Origin: a bacterium
GTDB taxonomy: Bacteria > Cyanobacteriota > Vampirovibrionia > Obscuribacterales > JAKAZS01
Assembly (NCBI GenBank): GCA_021785395.1
Contig: JAJYFO010000008.1
Span: 1-34,522, forward strand
Direction of reading: 5' to 3'
Length of the DNA stretch: 34,522 nt
Shown here: piece after piece, positions 27,840 to 34,522 of the stretch
Numbering within the stretch: position 1 is the stretch's first letter
Layout of the letters: each line of letters begins with the position of its first letter
Translations under genes and position numbers: made by a program
Notes under the pieces: generated by a model
What the model was told of the DNA's origin: nothing
What the model saw: the letters and a program-made list of their open reading frames with translations, nothing else
The model's database searches: none

Positions 27840-28010
27840 ATGACGGATTTAAACGATTTCAAAGATAATAATGCCAAAGCCAAACCGAAAAATTTGGATT
27901 TAGCAGGTTTAAATCCAGCCGACCCAAAAGCTAACCAGTTTAGCTACCAAATTTGCCTAATTTTAGCGGTTCAAAAACCTGGGCTCTCCGTCCAAGATGA
28001 CTATCAGTGA
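27840..28010 (+). CDS. Short ORF, 56 aa, possible remnant of a third family member
   Basis: Below the length cut of the ORF track. The Asn/Lys/Pro/Ala-rich sequence (DNNAKAKPKNLDLAGLNPAD) has the same composition as the first 60 residues of the two large neighbours. It is preceded at the same kind of distance by the same leader element. It stops at a TGA without reaching anything like the conserved NLLAKSLDFGKT module. It could be a decayed or truncated member, a leader ORF, or chance. There is no clear ribosome binding site. Confidence 0.3.
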   Translation: MTDLNDFKDNNAKAKPKNLDLAGLNPADPKANQFSYQICLILAVQKPGLSVQDDYQ

Positions 28011-28044
28011 CGTCGTCATAAATTTGCAAAAGTAAATATTTTTC

Positions 28045-28086
28045 GTATTTACCCCATTTAAATTACCCAAATTCTAGGGTTAAATT
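28045..28086 (+). repeat. Leader element, copy B
   Basis: gtatttaccccatttaaa at 102 bases before the ATG of the complete large gene. The first 18 bases are identical to copy C. A second shared block (aaaataagg) sits directly before the start codon in copies B and C. Confidence 0.6.
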
Positions 28087-28146
28087 ACATTTAATACGGC
28101 TAGATTATATGATTCGTTTATTAAAAAATAAGGCTTTTTGGTAAAA

Positions 28147-31100
28147 ATGTCTGGTACAAAAGAGTTTGATACATCAACGCAAAAGTCTATAAATAAAACA
28201 GACGGTATAAAACCCTTGCCGCACAATATGTTTAACGCTATCGTCAACAATAAGCCTGAGCCAGTAAAAACAAAAACCAGCCCAAATAACCCCAAAACCC
28301 CAGATACTATGGTACCGCCGTCTAAACCAAAAACCAGACCAAAAGCAGCTAACAATTTATTAGCTAAATCGCTCGATTTTGGCAAGACTCTAGTCAATAG
28401 CCTAGCCTATAGCGCTTATGAATCACCGATGCTAGGTTTAAGTCAAATCGTCAAAACAGCGACCAACGTTAATATCGAAAAATACCTACCCCAGGTTAAA
28501 GCAGTTGATCCAGGTAAATTTGGTACAAGCAACTGGTACGCTAGCCAAATCGGATCCGGGCTTGGCATAGCCTTAGACTTTATGCTAACCGATAAATTAA
28601 TGGGTTCTAAAATCGGTAATTTAGCCAATACCGATTTAGCCAGCTGCGCGACTAGCAAAATAATCGGCCAAAGTGCTTTCTCTGGCGCCATTTATGAAGG
28701 TGTATTTAGCCCCAGTAATATAAACGCCAACCACGAAAATTTACTAGCGGATAGACTAAAGCAGGCTTTTAGCGGTGCCTTAACCTTTGGCGCTATGGCA
28801 GGTGTAAGTAACGGTTTAAACGATTTAACGTCTAACCTTGCTGACAAAAACATATTAGCCAAAGCCGTAAACAATAACCTGGTCAATGGAATAGTTTCAG
28901 GCAGTATCGGTGGCATAGTGAACGTAAATACCGATTCACTGCTAAATCAGAATCGCCTAGCCAGTTTTAAAAACGACATCCAGACAGCCTATGCGTATAG
29001 TGTCGCTGGTATTCCGCTAGGATTAGCGCACGTTTTTGCCAAACCAGACAATTCAATAACATCAAAAGCAAGCTTAAACTTAAACAATATAGCCGATACC
29101 AAAATTACAAGTACAACTTCAGAACCTGAAGAACTAGCCGATAATCCGCGCATAAAAAGTCTATCAGAACTAACCCAAGGTTTTGACCAGGCCAGATCAA
29201 TTGAAAAAGTAGTAACCGATTCAAACGGCAAAATAGTAGCTAAAATGCCTTTTGAAATCCCAGCCATACCCAAATTACCAGATATAACAGAATATACTAA
29301 GCCTGAATTGCTAGACAGGATCAAAACAGCCGACTATAAAAAGGCCAAATCTTTTACTTTAGATAATGGTCTAAATATATTCATAAACGATAGAGGCGTC
29401 ATTAATGCGTGGTTTAAAGACGGTACCCAACTCAAACTAGACATATTTGATAAAACTCATGATTTTAAGCTTAGGTTACATGATGGTACCGAAGTTGATA
29501 AGTCAAAATTATATTCTAGTGATGAATTTTACACGTATAACTTACCCAATGGTAAAACGGTCGAGTTTAAACCAGGTATAAACTTAGAATACTCTGACCC
29601 TAAAGACCGAAGCAGTCGTTTAATTATTTATAATAACGGCGATTTACACTTGGATTACTATCAAAAAGGTAAATATCTTGGCACTTATAAAGAAACGAAA
29701 ACAAATCAAGGGCTAAAAATTGAAGCCAGCCATGGTCAAACCCATTTTATAGAGCATCCCAATGGCCAAACCGAAACGGTACTACCCGATGGTACCGAAA
29801 TTGTAAGTTTTCTGGGTAATACTATAACAACTTATCCAGACGGTACAGAAATTACGAAGTTAAGTGACGGCAGTATTAAAACCCGAAATCTAGACCGAGA
29901 GTTACATGATTCGGTCGCCAAAATTGTAGCCAAGTTTAACAGTGATGATTTTAGCCAACAACAGTATGACTTGGTTTTAAACCGCTTTAACGAAACCGAA
30001 AAACCAATAGCCAAAGCCATTTTAGACATGTCGTTACCAAATATGTCGATTAAAAATTTTATGGACAGCGTCAAACTCAATTTCCAGTTTAACGAAGGTG
30101 ACAAAGCTAGCCGCTTATTAGTTAAAAATGCAAGTTCAAGCGGCAACGCTATAGCCTACTTGTACCGTAAATCGCTTGACCTTGATGCTGCCATACTACC
30201 GATTGATGACGTTGACCCCAAAGACAATTTAAAAGCCATATATTTCGACAACCTGGAAAATTTGGCCGATTATGAATTAGACCGCTTAAACCACTATAAC
30301 GCCAATACCCACCCAGATAGATTCAAGGTTTTTGACGCGCATAATTTTGACAAAGGAATTAATTTTATTGATTTAGCCCGCGATAATGTTTACCCCAAAC
30401 TAAAAGAATTGGTTAAACTTGGCCGAAAAGAGCAATTGACATTACCTGACGGACCATTTTTAACGCCAGCTGAAATTGCCGACAAAGTTTTAAACGAAAA
30501 TAACGATATCATTGCCAAGCGAAATTATTTAAAGCTAATACGCCCGGTTGTTCAAGACAGTAATATTTTACTAGAACCAACCGTATCGACAGATAGCGTT
30601 AATGACTTTCTGTCTAACCTTGAATTTAAAACATTCAACGATAAGCTAGTAGCTAGTAGTTTCCTAGCCAACGATGCTGAGTTTTATACGGTTAGAGCCA
30701 TGCTAGACAGAGCCAAAACTCTGTATGCGGCCATTGGCTATAATATAGAACCTAAAGAACCTCGCAGTCTAGCCAACTTGACACATAAAACTAGTTTTGA
30801 TTTCTTACACCCCCAAGATGATTTCCCTAAGCTTAAAAACCTAAAATTCGCTGTTGGCCTAGATGGGACCCATGGAGCAGGCAGCAGTGCCTTTGTTAAT
30901 TATATTTTTAAGGTAGCCAATCATTTAGATGACACTCAGTTTTTATCAAGGTCTAATTTACAGGACCATCTATATTATGGCGAAAACTTGCCGGTTAGAT
31001 CGATAGTTTTGCTTGACGATACAGCCTATAGTGGTTCCCAAATACAAGAATCTATAGCCAATTATTTTGAAAACCATAAAGCAAAACTAGTTATCGGCTT

Positions 31101-31443
31101 ATATGGGTCTTACCGTGATTTTGAAAAAAACATGCGCCAATCTTCTGACACAAATCCCAACGAAGAACCAGAATTAGTAGTTTTAGAATCACATTTACCG
31201 ATCGAAAACGAGAGCTTAGATAAGCTTAACAACAATATTAAATCATTAATCAAAACCGACAGCAAAAATTTCAACGAAGTAATTTCCCAAATAAAACGCA
31301 GCAATTCAATGCGACATTTAATCGACGAATCATCAGCTTTTGAAGATATTAATAGTTTCCAAATTTGGCCGTATATGACTCCCGATACTTCATTAAACTT
31401 GGTCAGACATTTTGGCCGTACTGTATTAGGCTTTAGCAATTAA
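28147..31443 (+). CDS. Large multidomain protein: Gly-rich hydrophobic module, DG-rich beta repeats, tandem phosphoribosyltransferase-like domains, 1098 aa
   Basis: I set the start at ATG 28147, not the TTG at 28138, because the ATG context is conserved in the downstream paralogue and the TTG frame is not. Residues 1-68 are Lys/Pro/Asn-rich and disordered. Residues 70-297 are Gly/Ala-rich with hydrophobic helices (GSGLGIALDFML, FSGALTFGAMAGVSNGL, NGIVSGSIGGIVNV), possibly membrane-active. Residues ~405-580 hold short beta repeats with DG/NG turns (FKDGTQL, LHDGTEV, LPDGTEI, YPDGTEI, LSDGSI). Residues ~660-760 and ~910-1010 look like a duplicated domain. The second has SIVLLDDTAYSGSQIQE, matching the hhhhDDxxxSG PRPP loop of type I phosphoribosyltransferases (Asp957, Asp958). 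There is no signal peptide. A polymorphic-effector role is inference. Confidence 0.6.
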   Translation: MSGTKEFDTSTQKSINKTDGIKPLPHNMFNAIVNNKPEPVKTKTSPNNPKTPDTMVPPSKPKTRPKAANNLLAKSLDFGKTLVNSLAYSAYESPMLGLSQIVKTATNVNIEKYLPQVKAVDPGKFGTSNWYASQIGSGLGIALDFMLTDKLMGSKIGNLANTDLASCATSKIIGQSAFSGAIYEGVFSPSNINANHENLLADRLKQAFSGALTFGAMAGVSNGLNDLTSNLADKNILAKAVNNNLVNGIVSGSIGGIVNVNTDSLLNQNRLASFKNDIQTAYAYSVAGIPLGLAHVFAKPDNSITSKASLNLNNIADTKITSTTSEPEELADNPRIKSLSELTQGFDQARSIEKVVTDSNGKIVAKMPFEIPAIPKLPDITEYTKPELLDRIKTADYKKAKSFTLDNGLNIFINDRGVINAWFKDGTQLKLDIFDKTHDFKLRLHDGTEVDKSKLYSSDEFYTYNLPNGKTVEFKPGINLEYSDPKDRSSRLIIYNNGDLHLDYYQKGKYLGTYKETKTNQGLKIEASHGQTHFIEHPNGQTETVLPDGTEIVSFLGNTITTYPDGTEITKLSDGSIKTRNLDRELHDSVAKIVAKFNSDDFSQQQYDLVLNRFNETEKPIAKAILDMSLPNMSIKNFMDSVKLNFQFNEGDKASRLLVKNASSSGNAIAYLYRKSLDLDAAILPIDDVDPKDNLKAIYFDNLENLADYELDRLNHYNANTHPDRFKVFDAHNFDKGINFIDLARDNVYPKLKELVKLGRKEQLTLPDGPFLTPAEIADKVLNENNDIIAKRNYLKLIRPVVQDSNILLEPTVSTDSVNDFLSNLEFKTFNDKLVASSFLANDAEFYTVRAMLDRAKTLYAAIGYNIEPKEPRSLANLTHKTSFDFLHPQDDFPKLKNLKFAVGLDGTHGAGSSAFVNYIFKVANHLDDTQFLSRSNLQDHLYYGENLPVRSIVLLDDTAYSGSQIQESIANYFENHKAKLVIGLYGSYRDFEKNMRQSSDTNPNEEPELVVLESHLPIENESLDKLNNNIKSLIKTDSKNFNEVISQIKRSNSMRHLIDESSAFEDINSFQIWPYMTPDTSLNLVRHFGRTVLGFSN
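28354..29037 (+). repeat. Near-identical 684-base block, copy 1 (N-terminal module)
   Basis: Encodes residues 70-297 of the first large protein. It aligns without indels to 31916-32599, roughly 88% identical in protein by eye. Similarity falls sharply after LGLAHVF. Confidence 0.85.
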
Positions 31444-31723
31444 TCCTCGTTGAAGTTGCGGGAAATATTAAAAACCTTACTGAGGAATATTTCAATAAAC
31501 AACAATAAGAACCTATTACAAAAAAAATTTAAGGCAAATAATAATCTGGGTTATTAAGTAAATTTAGGATAAAGCAATGTCAAAAAACAAACGAACTTTG
31601 TGGTCGAACATCTGAAAGACTTCGTATTTACCCCATTTAAACCAGCTAAATTTTAAGCTTAAATTTAGTTTATTAGAGGTCAGTTTCGAAGGTTGTCTAT
31701 TTAAAAATAAGGCCGTTTGGCAA
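31444..31723. other. Intergenic leader region between the two large paralogues
   Basis: Holds an 8-base inverted repeat just after the stop (gaaatatt/aatatttc, 31462-31493), a 12-codon ORF with a good ribosome binding site (31577-31615) and leader element copy C. No T run follows the hairpin, so read-through from the first gene into the second is possible. Confidence 0.45.
31624..31666 (+). repeat. Leader element, copy C
   Basis: gtatttaccccatttaaa followed by ctaaattttaagctt, 100 bases before the ATG of the second large gene. Shares its first half with copy B and its second half with copy A. Confidence 0.6.
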
Positions 31724-34522
31724 ATGTCTAGTACAAAAGAGCTTAATACCTTAAATCAAAAGTCTGACAGTAAAATAGACGGATTAAAACCCGTGCGCCA
31801 AAATATACTTATGGTCGCCCTCACTAATAGGACCGAACCCATAAAACCAAAATCTAATTCCAAAAATAATCCAAAAGCTGTCATAGAACCCCAAGCTAAT
31901 CCCAAAGCAACAGATAATTTACTGGCCAAATCGCTCGATTTTGGCAAGACCCTAGTTAATAGCCTAGCCTATAGCGCCTACGAATCACCTCTATTAGGTT
32001 TGAGTCAAATCGTCAAAGCTACAACTAACGTAAATATCGAAAAATACCTACCCCAAGTTAAAGCTGTCAAACCTGACCAATTTGGCACAAGCAAATGGTA
32101 CGCTACACAAATAGGTTCTGGCTTAGGCATAGCCTTAGACTTTATGCTATCCGACAAGTTAATGGGTTCTAAAATCGGCAATTTAGCCAATACCGATTTA
32201 GCCAGCTCCGCGACCGGCAAAATAATCGGCCAAAGTGCCGTTTCTGGAGCTATTTATGAAGGTGTTTTCAGCCCCAGTAATTTAAACGCCAAAAACGAAA
32301 ATTTATTAACAGCTAGACTCAAACAGGCCTTTAGCGGCGCTTTAACCTTTGGCGCTATGGCAGGTATAAGTAACGGCTTAAGCGATTTAACGTCTAGCCT
32401 TGCTGACAAAAACATATTAGCCAAAGCCGTAAATAATAACCTCGTCAATGGAATAGTTTCAGGCAGTATCGGTGGCTTAGTAAATGTAAATACCGATTCA
32501 TTGCTCAATAATGGTCGTCTGGCTAGTTTACAAAACGACATCCAGACAGCCTATGCCTATAGTGTCGCCGGTATTCCGTTGGGCTTGGCGCATGTATTTT
32601 TACCAGAAAAACCTTTAAATGAGAAAATTACTCCAGAACCTAATGATTTAACGCCAATCAGTCATGTTTCTTTAATTAGCCAAGCTAAGGCCGATTTAAC
32701 CTTTCTACCAGAAAAAATTATATCAGATAGCAATTTAAACGCCTTAAGCACGAGTAAAATAACCACCCAAGCGTTTGAACACCGTGTGATAGATAGTACT
32801 GGCAAAGAATTGGCCAAATTCATCTTTGACATACCCCAGCTCAAAGATGTACAATTACCTGATATAAGCAAATACAACGATAAAATCTTATTTGAAAAAA
32901 TTGCCACAAGAGATATAAGCGAGACTGAGTTGCAAAATTTAGGCTTACATGTATCACATGACGATAATTTTAATATCCACATAAAACACTCCAACGGTGT
33001 CGAGGTTATCCATTCCGACGACAAGACAAGTATCAATTTACCCGATAGTTCTTCCGTAGTGGTATACGATCATCACTACATGACTTACACCGGTTCTGAA
33101 TATTATTATCCCGACGGCCACCAATTAATAAAATACAACGATGGTACCATGTTATTGATACCGCCTTATAGTCAGACCAGGCTAAATTTAAAACCAAATA
33201 ATGTATTAAATTATCAGGTTTATTCTGACGGCGACAATTTTTATGGCAGTTACGAAGAAACACACGTTAATGGTCATAAAATAATCAAAGCCACTTTAGA
33301 TAGCGGCAGCCACGTTATCAAAGCCGATAACGGCGTTAGCGTAGCCCATTTAAAAGATGGTCAAATAATTATTACCGACCATGAGAAAACTGTAACTTTA
33401 TATCCAGATGGAACTCAGATAACCAAAAATAGCGACAACAGCCTGACAAAACAAAACCTACAATTAGAAAACGATCAACATTTCAATCAATTGATAAATA
33501 AAATAACCGCTAAATTTAACCAAGACCATTTTGACGCAACCCAGTACGACAGTAAGCTAAATCAATTTAGTCCAGAAGATAGAGGTTTAGCCAAGGCTAT
33601 TTTAGATTTATCTTTAAATAATATGACTGTTCACAAACTTATGCAAAGCATGCGCATAAATGATGGTAAATTAGGGTTTTATACTGAAAAATACGTCGTT
33701 AAAGACGCTAGCTCGCCTGGCAATTTTTTAGCCTATCTTTATCGCAAAGCACTTGGTTCGGACGTATCGATAATCAGCCTAGATGAATTAGACCCGAAAG
33801 ATTTTAACCAAGTTTTATTTTTTGACGATTTATCATCGCTAAACAAAGCTGAATTAGCCAAAGTTAATGACTACTTAGAGAAGACGTATTATCCAAATGA
33901 CCATCTTGACGAACAAAGTGCTATTAAATTTAGAGTATTTGACTCAAATAACTTTACAGACGGAATCAACGTTTTTGACGTAGCCAATAATAAAGTTAGC
34001 GAAAAATTACAAACGCTCGTCGATAGAGCCAAAATAATAAGAAACAGTTTACCTAATACAGATAAATTATCCGATAAAGAATTGGCTTATAAACTATTAA
34101 ACGAAAAACTGGACGAATTAGCTCAAACTCATTATATCCCCATAAATCGCAGTTCTATGGGAAATATCGATAATCTATTAGAGCCACCGGTAACCAATAC
34201 TTCAATAAACGAATTTATCACCAAGACCTATAAAACCTATTCAGAACGCTTAAGAGCAGCCGAATTTTTAGCCAATGAAAGTGAATACTTTAACCTCAAA
34301 TTGCAGTTAGACCAGGCAAAAACTTTACACAGAGCCATTAATTATAGACTCATGAGTGAGTCTGGTCAGTTAAAAGAGAAGATACCAGTTTTCGACTCTT
34401 GGACAAACAACCCTCAATTAGACGACTTAAAATATGTAGTCGGCCTCGATAATGGTAGCAGTGCCTTTATAAATTACCTATACCGCCAAGCTAACGATAT
34501 TCCCAATTCTAATTTTTTAAGT
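31724..34522 (+). CDS. Second large paralogue, 3' partial (933 codons seen)
   Basis: Absent from the ORF track because it runs off the window; the minus-strand ORFs listed there are its shadows. The frame from ATG 31724 is open for 933 codons. Residues 1-64 are Lys/Asn/Pro-rich. Residues 65-292 are nearly the same as the first protein (NLLAKSLDFGKTLVNSLAYS to AYAYSVAGIPLGLAHVF). After that it diverges but keeps the architecture: DG/NG beta repeats (YYPDGHQLI, YNDGTMLL, YPDGTQITK), then DASSPGNFLAYLYRKAL with VLFFDDLSSLNKAEL as the first phosphoribosyltransferase-like domain. The second domain begins at YVVGLDNGSSAFINYLYRQA and is cut. Whether it carries the DDxxxSG loop cannot be seen. It lies 280 bases after the first, same strand. 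Confidence 0.75.
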   Translation, partial: MSSTKELNTLNQKSDSKIDGLKPVRQNILMVALTNRTEPIKPKSNSKNNPKAVIEPQANPKATDNLLAKSLDFGKTLVNSLAYSAYESPLLGLSQIVKATTNVNIEKYLPQVKAVKPDQFGTSKWYATQIGSGLGIALDFMLSDKLMGSKIGNLANTDLASSATGKIIGQSAVSGAIYEGVFSPSNLNAKNENLLTARLKQAFSGALTFGAMAGISNGLSDLTSSLADKNILAKAVNNNLVNGIVSGSIGGLVNVNTDSLLNNGRLASLQNDIQTAYAYSVAGIPLGLAHVFLPEKPLNEKITPEPNDLTPISHVSLISQAKADLTFLPEKIISDSNLNALSTSKITTQAFEHRVIDSTGKELAKFIFDIPQLKDVQLPDISKYNDKILFEKIATRDISETELQNLGLHVSHDDNFNIHIKHSNGVEVIHSDDKTSINLPDSSSVVVYDHHYMTYTGSEYYYPDGHQLIKYNDGTMLLIPPYSQTRLNLKPNNVLNYQVYSDGDNFYGSYEETHVNGHKIIKATLDSGSHVIKADNGVSVAHLKDGQIIITDHEKTVTLYPDGTQITKNSDNSLTKQNLQLENDQHFNQLINKITAKFNQDHFDATQYDSKLNQFSPEDRGLAKAILDLSLNNMTVHKLMQSMRINDGKLGFYTEKYVVKDASSPGNFLAYLYRKALGSDVSIISLDELDPKDFNQVLFFDDLSSLNKAELAKVNDYLEKTYYPNDHLDEQSAIKFRVFDSNNFTDGINVFDVANNKVSEKLQTLVDRAKIIRNSLPNTDKLSDKELAYKLLNEKLDELAQTHYIPINRSSMGNIDNLLEPPVTNTSINEFITKTYKTYSERLRAAEFLANESEYFNLKLQLDQAKTLHRAINYRLMSESGQLKEKIPVFDSWTNNPQLDDLKYVVGLDNGSSAFINYLYRQANDIPNSNFLS
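31916..32599 (+). repeat. Near-identical 684-base block, copy 2 (N-terminal module)
   Basis: Partner of 28354-29037, same length and frame. The sharp end of similarity at both 3' borders marks a module boundary. Confidence 0.85.

Larger units (their letters stand above)
27255..28146. other. Long AT-rich intergenic region before the large paralogues
   Basis: About 890 bases with no gene over 60 codons. It holds the inverted repeat at 27280-27324, a 10-codon ORF with a strong ribosome binding site (27397-27429, aaaggaaaccaaaATG), two copies of the leader element (27722, 28045) and the 56-codon ORF at 27840. The AT content and lack of coding structure from 27430 to 27720 suggest decayed sequence. 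Confidence 0.6.

Noticed and set aside
28138-28146. TTG start of the large protein as given in the ORF track
   Set aside because: The ATG at 28147 and the codons after it are conserved in the paralogue, where the TTG is out of frame with the start.
28080-31439. Minus-strand ORFs antisense to the first large gene
   Set aside because: Low-complexity, Leu/Ser-rich shadows of a clearly coding plus frame; several recur at the same place in both paralogues because the plus-strand DNA is duplicated.
31577-31615. 12-codon ORF with a good ribosome binding site before leader element C, as a gene
   Set aside because: Too short to support, and no similar peptide precedes the other leader copies.
31756-33263. 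Five minus-strand ORFs in the ORF track (31756, 32005, 32254, 32662, 33033)
   Set aside because: They lie antisense to the open plus frame of the second large paralogue, which the track omits because it has no stop in the window.

Overview
The window is AT-rich bacterial chromosome with no phage, plasmid or rRNA/tRNA genes. The housekeeping block smc-scpA-scpB-ispD-sepF, the NAD-dependent ligase, the presence of SepF, many exported TPR proteins, an RNase J relative and MshEN-type repeat proteins fit a deep-branching non-photosynthetic relative of Cyanobacteria (Melainabacteria/Vampirovibrionia type) or a similar lineage. This placement is an inference from gene content and no marker here proves it.

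Layout. 1-730: the tail of a probable Rpn-type nuclease with a Lys/Glu/Ala repeat, then a frameshifted relic of an IS256-family transposase. 737-4502: lineage-specific hypotheticals, including two divergently transcribed, distantly related exported proteins. 4599-5699: a calpain-like cysteine protease. 6111-8687: thiolase, an exported dual-specificity phosphatase and a methyltransferase. 8802-12190: ligA, a small membrane protein and an exported TPR protein, all on +. 12187-16143: a minus-strand group of an MshEN-like repeat protein, a patatin-type lipase and an RNase J homologue that has lost every metal ligand I can align. 16342-16860: an exported MsrB. 17123-23467: a minus-strand chromosome segregation, division and isoprenoid cluster (smc, scpA, scpB, ispD, sepF). 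23760-26701: a multidomain protein ending in a degenerate GGDEF domain, convergent with an exported TPR protein. 26952-27254: a small HicB-like protein. 27255-34522: an accessory locus with two tandem large paralogues, the second running off the window and therefore absent from the ORF track.

The most unusual part is the last 7 kb. The two large proteins share an almost unchanged N-terminal glycine-rich hydrophobic module of about 228 residues, then diverge sharply. Both continue with Asp-Gly-rich beta repeats and two tandem domains that resemble type I phosphoribosyltransferases. In the complete protein the second of these carries a PRPP-loop-like DDTAYSG motif and the first is degenerate. 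Similar leader sequence occurs three times, each copy about 100-120 bases before a start codon. The third copy precedes a 56-codon ORF that may be a remnant member. This modular, recombining layout resembles that of polymorphic effector families, but no function can be proven from sequence alone.
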